Below, in pieces: positions 50,195 to 59,292 of a DNA stretch of 59,292 bases. The notes beneath the pieces are model-generated. The model did not search any database. It saw nothing but the letters and a program-made list of their open reading frames with translations, and was not told where the DNA came from. Numbering within the stretch: position 1 is the first letter of the stretch; each line of letters opens with the position of its first letter. Source of the stretch: Nocardioides sp. AX2bis (lineage in GTDB: Bacteria; Actinomycetota; Actinomycetes; Propionibacteriales; Nocardioidaceae); contig NZ_LR733215.1 in NCBI RefSeq assembly GCF_902506435.1, positions 2,668,897 through 2,728,188 of the forward strand, in the 5' to 3' direction. Made by a program: the position numbers and the translations under genes.

Positions 50195-50944
50195 TCAGTC
50201 GGCGAGCAGCACCCGGTCGAGCAGTCGCCGCAGCTCGTGGAAGTGCCGCTCGGCGGCGCGCTCGTCGTACATCGAGGTGTCGGCCATCGAGTAGCCGTGG
50301 GCCGCGCCCTCGTAGACCTCGTTCAGGTGCGGCCGACCGGCGGAGTCGAGCGCCTCCTCGAGGGTGGCCACCGCCTCGATCGGCATGGAGGAGTCCTGGT
50401 CGGCGTGGCCGAAGACGTACTCCGCCGTGGTGGCGCCGAGGAGGGTGTGCGGGCTGTCCGGTTCGTCGGTGACCAGGCCCCCGTTGTGGAAGCCGCCCAC
50501 GGCGCCGACGGTGCCGGGGTGGTCGGCGGCCGCGCGGACGGCCAGACGACCGCCCATGCAGTAGCCGGTCGTGCCGATCGGGCCGTCGCCGGCGTGCTCG
50601 AGCAGGGTGCGCACCCACGCCTCGGTGTCCGGGCCGGAGAGGTCCGGGGTCAGGGCCCCGATCCGGTCCATCACGCCGGAGGCGAAGAACTCCTCCCGGG
50701 CCCCGGCCTCCCGCAGGTCACCCTGGGGCGCCAGCTCCTCGGCGGTGCCGTCGCGGTGGAAGACGTGCGGCACCAGCACGACGTAGCCCCAGGACGCGAT
50801 CCGGTCGGCCATCTCGCGGGTCTGGCGCCGCAGCCCGATCGCGTCGACGAAGAACAGCACGCCGGGCCGGCCCTCCTCGCCGGTGAGGTAGGCCTCCGCG
50901 GGGCCGGCGTCGGTCTGGATCTCCAGGGTGCGTGAGGTGCTCAT
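50195..50944 (-). CDS. Dienelactone hydrolase family protein
   Basis: A 249-residue alpha/beta hydrolase of the DLH group with Cys as nucleophile in IGTTGYCMGGRLAVRAAADHP, and with the acid and His in VFGHADQDSSMP and YEGAAHGYSM. DLH enzymes open lactone rings in aromatic breakdown, but many members have other esterase roles. ATG 50944 was chosen because it begins the family sequence. It is convergent with the sugar dehydrogenase gene (20-base gap). Confidence 0.9.
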   Translation of the reverse strand: MSTSRTLEIQTDAGPAEAYLTGEEGRPGVLFFVDAIGLRRQTREMADRIASWGYVVLVPHVFHRDGTAEELAPQGDLREAGAREEFFASGVMDRIGALTPDLSGPDTEAWVRTLLEHAGDGPIGTTGYCMGGRLAVRAAADHPGTVGAVGGFHNGGLVTDEPDSPHTLLGATTAEYVFGHADQDSSMPIEAVATLEEALDSAGRPHLNEVYEGAAHGYSMADTSMYDERAAERHFHELRRLLDRVLLAD

Positions 50945-51074
50945 GAGCCGATCAGACCACGGCGTCCCCACCCTCCCGGGGCGTCTCCTCACGCGGGCGC
51001 GGGGCGCTGCGGAACATCGACCGACCCGCGACCGTTGGGCCGTCGTACGCCTGACCACCACGAGAGGAACCGCC

Positions 51075-51473
51075 GTGCCGACCACCGACCTCGAGGCCGC
51101 GACCTTCGAGCAGACCGTGACCGAGAACGAGATCGTGCTGATCGACTTCTGGGCGTCCTGGTGCGGCCCCTGCCGCCAGTTCGCGCCGGTCTACGAGCAG
51201 GCCTCGCAGGCCCACCCCGAGATCGTCTTCGGCAAGGTCGACACCGAGGCGCAGCGTGAGCTCGCCGCCGCCGCGCAGATCACCTCGATCCCCACGCTGA
51301 TGGCCTTCAAGGACGGCAAGCTGGTCTTCTCGCAGCCCGGCGCCCTCCCGGCCCAGGCTCTGCAGCAGGTCATCGACGCCGTGTCCGGGCTCGACACCTC
51401 GCAGCTCGTGCGCCCCGGCGACGGGACGGCCGGCCCGACCGACGACGCGGGCCCGGGCAGCGGCACGCCGTGA
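51075..51473 (+). CDS. Thioredoxin
   Basis: A 132-residue cytosolic thioredoxin with active site WASWCGPCRQFAP and the cis-Pro segment TSIPTLMAFKDGKLVF. The last ~25 residues form an extra Gly/Pro/Asp-rich tail not needed for the fold. GTG 51075 starts just before the conserved domain. It overlaps the following membrane-protein gene by four bases (GTGA). Confidence 0.93.
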   Translation: MPTTDLEAATFEQTVTENEIVLIDFWASWCGPCRQFAPVYEQASQAHPEIVFGKVDTEAQRELAAAAQITSIPTLMAFKDGKLVFSQPGALPAQALQQVIDAVSGLDTSQLVRPGDGTAGPTDDAGPGSGTP

Positions 51474-51847
51474 ACGAGCCCGGCGTCCGGCCCGGCTCCG
51501 CGGTCGAGCGGCCGGCCCCGAAGCGGGCCCGCCACCTGATGGACCCCGCGAACCCGCGGGTGGACCGGCCCAACTCCGCGAGCGTGGTGCGGGTCCAGAC
51601 CTGGGTGATGTCGGTGCTGGCCGTCACCACGATCCTCCACCTGGCGGTCGGCCTGCTGATCTCGGCCGCCGTCATCGACGCCGACCTGGTCGTGGAGCGG
51701 GTCGGGCTGGTCGTGATCGCCGGGGCGTTCGGCGTGGTCGCGGCAGCCGCCGGCCTGGCCATCCACCGGCGCCCGATCGCCTCGCCGTGGCTCAGCCTCG
51801 GGCTGGTCCCGGCACTGGTCGGGGCGGTCCTGATCTTCGCCCTCTGA
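51470..51847 (+). CDS. Small membrane protein, hypothetical
   Basis: A 125-residue protein with a basic, Pro-rich N-terminus of about 40 residues and three hydrophobic segments (VMSVLAVTTILHLAVGLLI, VGLVVIAGAFGVVAAAAGL, LSLGLVPALVGAVLIFAL). I recognise no named domain. The start overlaps the thioredoxin stop, so the pair is probably co-translated. Confidence 0.8.
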   Translation: MNEPGVRPGSAVERPAPKRARHLMDPANPRVDRPNSASVVRVQTWVMSVLAVTTILHLAVGLLISAAVIDADLVVERVGLVVIAGAFGVVAAAAGLAIHRRPIASPWLSLGLVPALVGAVLIFAL

Positions 51848-51889
51848 CCGGCGACCGGCGACCGCTTCCCACGCGCCCCGCCCGTCCCA

Positions 51890-51944
51890 GGAATCCCCGC
51901 CCGGGCGGGGATTCCCCGGCTCCGCGCGCCTTGCAAGGCGCGCG
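51890..51944. terminator. Two perfect palindromes between convergent genes
   Basis: 51890-51915 is a 26-bp perfect palindrome (GGAATCCCCGCCC and its complement); 51923-51944 is a 22-bp one (CGCGCGCCTTG and its complement). They lie between the small membrane protein and the response regulator and probably serve as a two-way terminator. Confidence 0.7.
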
Positions 51945-51992
51945 AACCCCGGGACACGCCCACCCAGTACGCCGACCGCGGCGACCCTCGCG

Positions 51993-52601
51993 CTAGATCC
52001 AGCCCATCCGACGCGCGACCGCGCACGCGTCGTGCCGGTTGGCGGCACCCAGCTTGCCGACCGCGTTGGACAGGTAGTTGCGCACCGTGCCCGGCGACAG
52101 CGCGGCCCGCGCGGCGATCTCCTCCACCGGCGCCCCGTCCGAGGCCAGCTCGAGCACGTCGGCCTCCCGCGGGGTCAGCGGGCTGTCCCCCGCCGCGATC
52201 GCCTCGGCCGCCAGCTCCGGGTCGACGTGGCGCCCGCCGGCGTGGACGCGCCGGACCACCTCGGCCAGCGTCCTGGCCGACGTGGTCTTCGGCAGGAACC
52301 CGCGCACACCCGCCGTCAGCGCCCGCTTCAGGTGGCCCGGGCGCCCGTGGCTCGTCACGATGACCACCCCGCAGGCCGGGTGGGTCCGTGCGAGCTGCTC
52401 GGCCACCGCGATCCCGTCGAGGCCGGGCATCTGCAGGTCCAGCACGGCGACGTCGACGCCGTCGGCGCGCAGCACGGCCTCGTCGCCCGACGCGGCCTGG
52501 CCCACCACCTCGAGGTCGTCCTCCAGCCCCAGCAGCTGCCCCAGCGCCTCGCGGATCAGGTGCTCGTCGTCGGCCAGCAGGACGCGGATCGGCGTGCTCA
52601 C
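51993..52601 (-). CDS. NarL/FixJ-type response regulator
   Basis: A 202-residue regulator. The receiver domain has the acidic pocket LLADDEH, the phospho-acceptor Asp in VAVLDLQMPGLDG and the Lys in GFLPKTT. The C-terminal LuxR helix-turn-helix reads LTPREADVLELASDGAPVEEIAARAALSPGTVRNYLSNAVGKLGAANRHDA, close to DesR. GTG 52601 overlaps the kinase stop. Operators of the TGACA-N2-TGTCA type are common targets of this class, and one occurs near the right edge of the window. Confidence 0.94.
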   Translation of the reverse strand: MSTPIRVLLADDEHLIREALGQLLGLEDDLEVVGQAASGDEAVLRADGVDVAVLDLQMPGLDGIAVAEQLARTHPACGVVIVTSHGRPGHLKRALTAGVRGFLPKTTSARTLAEVVRRVHAGGRHVDPELAAEAIAAGDSPLTPREADVLELASDGAPVEEIAARAALSPGTVRNYLSNAVGKLGAANRHDACAVARRMGWI

Positions 52602-53812
52602 GACGCCACCGCCGTCCGGTCCGCCGCCGGCACCACGACCTCGACGACGAAGGTGTCGCCCTGCCGCCCGGCGTCCAGCCGGGCCCCCAGCGGGGCCAGG
52701 CGCTCGGCGAGGCCGGCCAGACCGCTGCCGGGCGTGCCCTCGGTCGTGGCGTCACCGGCACCGTCGTTGCGCACCTGCAGGGTCCCGGCACCGTCCGGCG
52801 TCGGACCCGGCGTCCAGGTGACCCGGACGCGAGCGGCGCGGGAGTGATGCAGCACGTTGGTGACGGCCTCGCGCACCACCCACCCGGTCGGCTCCCGCCA
52901 CTGGTGGGGCAGCCCGTCCAGGGCCACCTCGGTGGTGATGCCGGCGGCCGAGAGCAGCGAGCGGGCGCCCTCGAGCTCCTGGTCGAGGTCGGTGCCGCGA
53001 TACCCGCGGGCCAGGGCCCGGGCCTCGCGCAGGGCGTCGTGCGCCACCTCGCGGACCTGCTCCATCCGGGCCGGCGCCGAGGCGTCCCCGGCCTCGGCGA
53101 GCCGGGCGGCGAGCTCGGCCTGGACCGCGATCTCCGAGAGCCTCCGACCCAGCACGTCGTGCACGTCGCGGGAGAAGCGCAGCCGCTCCTCGGCCACCGC
53201 GAGCGACGTCTGGGCCTGCTTCGCGCCGTCCAGCTCGCGGACGACGCCGTAGATCCAGAGCGAGGCCCGGACGGTGAACAGCATGAAGAGGCCGGCGCCG
53301 AGGCCGTAGGCGTAGACGATCGGTTCGCCCGCCGGCACCCCGAGCACCAGCGGCAGGGCCACGACGACGACACCGGTCACGCGGGGGTCGCGGAAGCCCC
53401 CGACGCCGACCGCCAGGACGCCCCACACGCTGAGCACGACCGCGGTACGTGGGTCCTCCGGGAGCGCGGCCGCGACCGCGAGCGCGGCGACGCAGACTCC
53501 GGCGGTGACGACCAGCGGCCGGCGGGGCAGCGGTCCGTGGCGGGGCCACAGCCGGGTGGCCGCGCGGAGCACCCAGCACCCCACGCCCCCGAGGACGACG
53601 GCCACCGCGGCCACCGCCAGCCCGACCGGCGCCTGGCCCGGCGACAACCGGGCGACGAGGCTGAGGTTCACCAGCAGCAGCAGTCCCACCAGCACCGAGT
53701 AGAGCGACTGCACGGCGTACAGCTCGACCCGCTCCACCTGGCTCCGCGCGGCCCAGCCCCGCCACCGCGACGGTGACGCGGGACGGAGCGCGGGCGGGAT
53801 CACACCGCCCAC
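52598..53812 (-). CDS. DesK-type sensor histidine kinase
   Basis: A 404-residue membrane kinase. About five hydrophobic segments fill residues 30-195, then the HisKA_3 dimerisation domain with the phospho-acceptor His in RLRFSRDVHDVLGRRLSEIAVQAELA, then an ATPase domain with EAVTNVLHHSRAARVRV and GSGLAGLAERLAPLGA. The membrane sensor lacks a large outer domain, so it may sense membrane state or drug stress. It forms a two-component system with the overlapping regulator gene. Confidence 0.93.
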   Translation of the reverse strand: MGGVIPPALRPASPSRWRGWAARSQVERVELYAVQSLYSVLVGLLLLVNLSLVARLSPGQAPVGLAVAAVAVVLGGVGCWVLRAATRLWPRHGPLPRRPLVVTAGVCVAALAVAAALPEDPRTAVVLSVWGVLAVGVGGFRDPRVTGVVVVALPLVLGVPAGEPIVYAYGLGAGLFMLFTVRASLWIYGVVRELDGAKQAQTSLAVAEERLRFSRDVHDVLGRRLSEIAVQAELAARLAEAGDASAPARMEQVREVAHDALREARALARGYRGTDLDQELEGARSLLSAAGITTEVALDGLPHQWREPTGWVVREAVTNVLHHSRAARVRVTWTPGPTPDGAGTLQVRNDGAGDATTEGTPGSGLAGLAERLAPLGARLDAGRQGDTFVVEVVVPAADRTAVAS

Positions 53813-53854
53813 GCTAGTGGCGCGGGTCGGACGGCGGTGGACGATCGGTCGCCC

Positions 53855-55255
53855 TCAGCACGTCGACGACGTCTGCGCCCGTGCCAGGGCGCGCTCGAGG
53901 GCGTCGACCTGCGAGGCCGGCTCGAAGCCGGCCCGCCGGAGACGGTCGAGGGCGAGGACGCCGGACGCGGGCCTCGCCGCCAGGGCCTTGCCGGCCGCGA
54001 ACTGCTCGGTGCTGACGGGGACGACCGACCCCGCCTCGCGCCCGCACGCCCTGAAGACGTGCTGCGCCAGCGCGAACCAGGTGGTCGGCTCTCCCCCGTT
54101 GCTGACGTGGAACAGGCCGGCCTCAGCACCGTCCAGGAGGTGCCGGGTCGCGGCGGCCAGCTCGTCGCAGAAGGTGAGGCGTCCATACTGGTCGTCGACG
54201 ACGCTCGGGGACTTCCCCTCCAGCGCGAGACGACGCATCGTGGCCACGAAGTTCGGTCCGTCCCCGATCAGCCACGACGTACGCAGCACCAACGCGTCAG
54301 GGGCGCCGGCCAGCACCGCGTGGTCGCCGGCGGCCTTCGACTGGCCGTACGCGTTGAGCGGGGCGACCTGCTCGTCCTCGGAGTGCTCTGGCTCGGTCCC
54401 GTCGTAGACGTAGTCGGTCGAGTAGTGCACGAGCGTGAACCCGTGCTCACGGGACAGCGCCGCCAACCGTGCCGGGACGTCGGCGTTCAGGCGCCAGCAG
54501 GCGCGCCTACCCTCCTGGGTCTCGGCGGCGTCGACCTTGGTCCACGCCGCTGCGTTCAGGACGACGTCGTGGTCGTCCCACCCCCACGCCTCGAGCGCCT
54601 CGAGGTCGGCGACGTCGAGCTCGGCACGCCCCACGGCGACCGCGTCGGGGAACTCGACCTGCAGCGCACGACCGAGCTGGCCGTTCGCGCCGAGGATCAA
54701 CGGCCGCCGCCGCACAGCCGGCTCGACGTCCTCGAGGCGTGGGTTGGTCCGGTCCTTGTCCGAGATCTCGGCCTCCGACAGCGGCACCGGCCAGCCGATG
54801 GCGCACGTCGGGTCGTCCAGCGCCACCGCCCGGTAGGGCACCCCGGGTCGCCAGTGGGCGTTGACGAGGTAGGAGTAGGCCACGGCGTCGGTGAGCGTCT
54901 GGTAGCTGTTCGCGACCCCGCGGGGTACGAAGACCGCCACCTCGGGGGTCAGCTCGATGGTGAACACCGCACCGAACGACGGCCCCTCGCGCAGGTCGAC
55001 CCAGGCCCCGAAGGCCCGCCCGGTCGAGACCGACACCAGCTTGTCCCACGGCTCGGCGTGCAGGCCGCGGGTGGCACCGCGGGTGTTGTTGAAGCTCACG
55101 TTGGCCTGGACGGGGGCGAAGTCGGGCAGGCCCAGGTCGACCATCTTCTGACGCTGCCAGGCCTCCTTGAACCACCCACGCGCATCTTTATGGACAGGGA
55201 GCCGGACGACCAGCAGGCCCGGGATGAGGGTCGTCTCTACGGCGAGCTCGTTCAC
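53855..55255 (-). CDS. rmlCD: Fused dTDP-4-dehydrorhamnose 3,5-epimerase / reductase (RmlC-RmlD)
   Basis: A 466-residue fusion doing the last two steps of dTDP-L-rhamnose synthesis. Residues 1-185 are an RmlC-type cupin: DARGWFKEAWQ, NNTRGATRGLHAEPWDKLVSV with the catalytic His, VFVPRGVANSYQTL and a Tyr region YSYLVNAHW. Residues about 190-466 are RmlD: ILGANGQLGRALQ, the SDR Tyr-x3-Lys in STDYVYDG...LNAYGQSKAAGD, and SWLIGDGPNFVATM. GTG 55255 begins the conserved sequence. It lies downstream of rmlB; the 163-base gap is filled with 38-bp repeat copies. Confidence 0.93.
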   Translation of the reverse strand: MNELAVETTLIPGLLVVRLPVHKDARGWFKEAWQRQKMVDLGLPDFAPVQANVSFNNTRGATRGLHAEPWDKLVSVSTGRAFGAWVDLREGPSFGAVFTIELTPEVAVFVPRGVANSYQTLTDAVAYSYLVNAHWRPGVPYRAVALDDPTCAIGWPVPLSEAEISDKDRTNPRLEDVEPAVRRRPLILGANGQLGRALQVEFPDAVAVGRAELDVADLEALEAWGWDDHDVVLNAAAWTKVDAAETQEGRRACWRLNADVPARLAALSREHGFTLVHYSTDYVYDGTEPEHSEDEQVAPLNAYGQSKAAGDHAVLAGAPDALVLRTSWLIGDGPNFVATMRRLALEGKSPSVVDDQYGRLTFCDELAAATRHLLDGAEAGLFHVSNGGEPTTWFALAQHVFRACGREAGSVVPVSTEQFAAGKALAARPASGVLALDRLRRAGFEPASQVDALERALARAQTSSTC

Positions 55256-55283
55256 GACACGGCCCCTTCTCGGTTGCGGTGAG

Positions 55284-55411
55284 GGTCTCGTGACGCTCGC
55301 TGCGCTCGCTCCTCGACCACCGGGGGCGACGCCCGCTCCTCGACCACCGGGAACAACGCTCGCTGCGCTCGCTCCTCGACCACCGGGGAGGACGTTCGCT
55401 CCTCGACCACC
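55284..55411 (-). repeat. 38-bp repeat family between rmlB and rmlCD (one full and three partial copies)
   Basis: The full copy at 55284-55321 differs at one base from the 5038-5075 copy. Partial copies ending in GCTCCTCGACCACC are at 55335-55348, 55356-55384 and 55393-55411. Confidence 0.88.
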
Positions 55412-55418
55412 GGGGGCG

Positions 55419-57327
<1,909 letters not shown>

Positions 57328-57369
57328 TGGCGGGGACCTGACGCCCTCGGGCGGTCGGCCCCTCGGGGC

Positions 57370-58170
57370 TCACGTACGCGGCTCCCACCGCATCGAGCGG
57401 GCGGCCAGCCACAGGGCGACCGCGGTCCACGCCCCGAGCACCAGCAGCGGCTGTCCGGCCTGCGCCCAGCTGGAGGCGAAGCCGAGGGTGGCCTCCTGGG
57501 AGAGCGCGTCACCGGTCACCGGCTCGAGGCCGAACCACCCGGTCCGGACCAACGAGACGATCGCGGTCCCCGGGGTCCAGGTGAAGAACTCCCGGACCGG
57601 GTCGGGGTAGGCCACGGCGGTCTGGCCCAGGATCATCAGAAACAGCACCGGACCGCTGGTCAGCTGGGCGGCCTCGGCGTTGCGGGTCCACGCCGCGGTC
57701 CACAGCGCCAGTGCGGCGATCATCACGATGCCGGCGACCACCGCGACGAGGAACAGCAGCGCGTTGACCGGGAGCGGCAGCCCGAAGGCGATCCCGATCC
57801 CGGCGGTGAGCAGCGAGATGAGCACCGCCAGCACCGCACCCGGCAGGGCGAGGGCGACGACGAGCTCGACGTCACGGGTCTCCCCGGTCCGCAGCCTCTT
57901 GAGGACCAGCTCGTCGCGGCGGGTCACCACGACCGACAGCAGGTTGTAGTAGACGGGGAAGAGCAGGACCAGGACCAGCGAGGTGATCAGCGCACCCGCG
58001 CCCGCCGCGGGGTCCGAGAGGTCCTGGGCCAGCAGCAGGCCGAGCGGCAGCAGCGGGACCACCACGGCGTAGACCAGCGTCAGCCGGTTGCGCGCCATCA
58101 GCAGCGCGTTGGCGCGGGCCAGGGCGACGACGCGCCGGACGCTCGCCTGGCGGTGGGTCGGGCTGCTCAT
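57370..58170 (-). CDS. ABC-2 type transporter permease
   Basis: A 266-residue membrane protein with six hydrophobic segments in the ABC-2 pattern: an N-terminal cytosolic stretch (RRVVALARANALLMARNRLTLVYAV), then LVLLFPVYYNLLSVVVTRRDELVLKRLRTGE, the typical coupling region. It pairs with the overlapping ATPase gene (ATGA). Such exporters move drugs, lipids or peptides; the cargo is unknown. It is convergent with rmlA. Confidence 0.92.
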   Translation of the reverse strand: MSSPTHRQASVRRVVALARANALLMARNRLTLVYAVVVPLLPLGLLLAQDLSDPAAGAGALITSLVLVLLFPVYYNLLSVVVTRRDELVLKRLRTGETRDVELVVALALPGAVLAVLISLLTAGIGIAFGLPLPVNALLFLVAVVAGIVMIAALALWTAAWTRNAEAAQLTSGPVLFLMILGQTAVAYPDPVREFFTWTPGTAIVSLVRTGWFGLEPVTGDALSQEATLGFASSWAQAGQPLLVLGAWTAVALWLAARSMRWEPRT

Positions 58171-59141
58171 CGGGTCTCCTCCGTCGTGGGGTGCTGGTCC
58201 GTGGTGGTCCGGTCGGTCCGGTCGGCGGCGATGTCGAGGAACACCGACTCCAACGACGCGGCGCGCGCCTCCAGCCTGTGCAGCCGCAACGCGTGCTCGT
58301 CGGCCCAGGCCAGCAGCGTCCCGAGGTCGCGCTGGACGTCGTCGCTCAGGACGGTCACGGTCTCCTCGTGCCGGGTGACCCCGGCACCGGGCAGCACCGG
58401 GAGGTCGGGCAGACCGGCGTCCTCCGGGTGCCGGAACCGGATGGTGGACGGGGCGTCGGCGGTGATCTCGGCGACGGTGCCCACCCGGACGAGGCGGCCC
58501 TCGTGGAGGATCGCGACGTGGTCGGCGAGCACCTCGGCCTCCTCGAGGTAGTGCGTGCAGAGCAGCACCGTCACGCCGTCCGCCCGCAGGTCCTCCAGCA
58601 CCCGCCACACCTGGCGACGGCTCTCGGGGTCGAGCCCGGTGGTGGGTTCGTCGAGCAGCACCACCTCGGCGCGGGTGGTCAGCGTGCAGGCCAGGTCCAG
58701 CCGGCGGCGCTCCCCGCCCGACAGCGCGCGGACGGCGACGTCGGCCCGGTCGCGCATGCCGACGAGGTCCATCACCTCGTCGACGGTCCGCGCCTCGGTC
58801 ACGGTGGCGTTCCACATCGCGAGCGTCTCGCGGACGGTCAGGTCGCCGGAGAAGCCGCTGGTCTGCAGCAGCACCGCGGTGCGACGCCGTACCGCACCCC
58901 GGTCGGCGACGGGGTCGAGCCCGAGCACCTCGACCCGGCCCTCGGTGGCCGGGGCCAGGCCCTCGACCACCTCGAGCGTGGAGGTCTTGCCGGCGCCGTT
59001 GGTGCCGAGCAGGGCCGTGATCGTGCCGGCGGTGACGTCGAGGTCGACACCGCGGACGGCCTCGAAGCCGGAGCTGCCCGAGCCGTAGCGGCGTCGCAGG
59101 CCCTCGATCCGGACGGCGGGTGGGGGCGTTGTCGTGGTCAT
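58167..59141 (-). CDS. ABC-2 transporter ATP-binding protein
   Basis: A 324-residue ATPase. Walker A is LLGTNGAGKTST, Q-loop AVLLQTSGFSGDLTVRETLAMW, signature ALSGGERRRLDLACTL, Walker B VVLLDEPTTGLDPES and H-loop LLCTHYLEEAEVLADH. The C-terminal ~90 residues form the extension seen in DrrA/NatA-like drug exporters. Upstream, near the right edge, lies a TGACA-N2-TGTCA palindrome typical of NarL-type regulators, so the two-component system 5 kb away could control it. Confidence 0.94.
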   Translation of the reverse strand: MTTTTPPPAVRIEGLRRRYGSGSSGFEAVRGVDLDVTAGTITALLGTNGAGKTSTLEVVEGLAPATEGRVEVLGLDPVADRGAVRRRTAVLLQTSGFSGDLTVRETLAMWNATVTEARTVDEVMDLVGMRDRADVAVRALSGGERRRLDLACTLTTRAEVVLLDEPTTGLDPESRRQVWRVLEDLRADGVTVLLCTHYLEEAEVLADHVAILHEGRLVRVGTVAEITADAPSTIRFRHPEDAGLPDLPVLPGAGVTRHEETVTVLSDDVQRDLGTLLAWADEHALRLHRLEARAASLESVFLDIAADRTDRTTTDQHPTTEETR

Positions 59142-59221
59142 GGCTCCACGCTCCCGCGACTCCCGGTCTTCCGACAGTGCACCCCGTCACCGGTCGCGAT
59201 GAGCAGCGCACGGCCGGGGCA

Positions 59222-59233
59222 TGACAGATGTCA
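59222..59233. promoter_or_regulatory. Candidate LuxR/NarL-type operator upstream of the ABC-2 exporter
   Basis: TGACA-GA-TGTCA, 81 bases upstream of the ATPase start. Sites of this form precede many actinobacterial ABC-2 exporters controlled by DesKR-like systems. It could also serve a gene to the right of the window. Confidence 0.45.
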
Positions 59234-59292
59234 GACGTGCCGCGCCGGTCCGGCGCGACCCCCAGGGGTGGGACCCCGGGGTGGTGGCAGGG

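Noticed and set aside
55284..55411. 38-bp repeats as a CRISPR array
   Set aside because: Copies are of different lengths, gaps are irregular and short, and there is no cas gene.

Overview
The window looks like a piece of chromosome from a high-GC actinobacterium, most likely Nocardioides or a close relative in the Nocardioidaceae. The evidence is the GC-rich codon use, GTG starts, many 4-base ATGA/GTGA start-stop overlaps, -10 boxes sitting about 6 bases before start codons, an IdeR-type iron box, a BioQ-type biotin operator and branched-chain amino acid attenuators with actinobacterial leader peptides. I see no rRNA, tRNA, transposase, integrase or CRISPR array.

Layout. 0-2.5 kb: gltX and a fumarylacetoacetate-hydrolase-family gene; gltX abuts a headless CPBP membrane protease at the left edge. 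2.5-13.8 kb is accessory: a putative 3-methyladenine glycosylase, a DUF222/HNH gene flanked by perfect 38-bp inverted repeats and preceded by a candidate SOS box, remnants of a siderophore synthetase and a pentapeptide-repeat gene, the biotin module bioQ/bioYMN, an AEC transporter, an amidase, an FMN reductase with its own TetR regulator, and a TRIC-type channel. 13.8-20.9 kb: cimA (with attenuator), a Ser/Thr kinase, a YjbR-like gene, ilvE and leuB (with a long structured leader). 20.9-30.1 kb: a DMT transporter, a methyltransferase, the yczR/yczE pair, an ABC-F protein and the iron-uptake operon efeUOB. 30.1-42.1 kb: a DsbA/FrnE-like protein, ilvBNC with attenuator, a photolyase-like protein with swapped domain order, a PCD-VOC fusion, a VOC protein, kynU, an SDR, ilvD and cobS. 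42.1-59.3 kb: a HAD/GH65 disaccharide phosphorylase pair, a BNR-repeat protein, an EamA transporter, an alpha/beta hydrolase with a sugar dehydrogenase lipoprotein, a dienelactone hydrolase, thioredoxin, a two-component system, the dTDP-rhamnose genes rmlA/rmlB/rmlCD and an ABC-2 exporter.

How it works together. Six branched-chain amino acid loci (cimA, ilvE, leuB, ilvBNC, ilvD) are spread over 27 kb. Three of them (cimA, leuB, ilvB) share one upstream arrangement: a related 13-bp motif, then a -10 box, then a leader peptide that starts almost at the transcript 5' end and carries Leu/Ile/Val codons. cimA and ilvB then have clear intrinsic terminators; leuB has a long-range RNA pairing and a 41-codon ORF instead. 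CimA would supply isoleucine from pyruvate without threonine.

The most unusual signal is a family of seven 66-bp elements, each three 22-bp units in tandem, always placed just 3' of a gene and in that gene's orientation. One supplies the stop codon of kynU and another encodes the last ~25 residues of the ABC-F protein. A second family (38 bp) brackets the DUF222/HNH gene and fills the rmlB-rmlCD gap.
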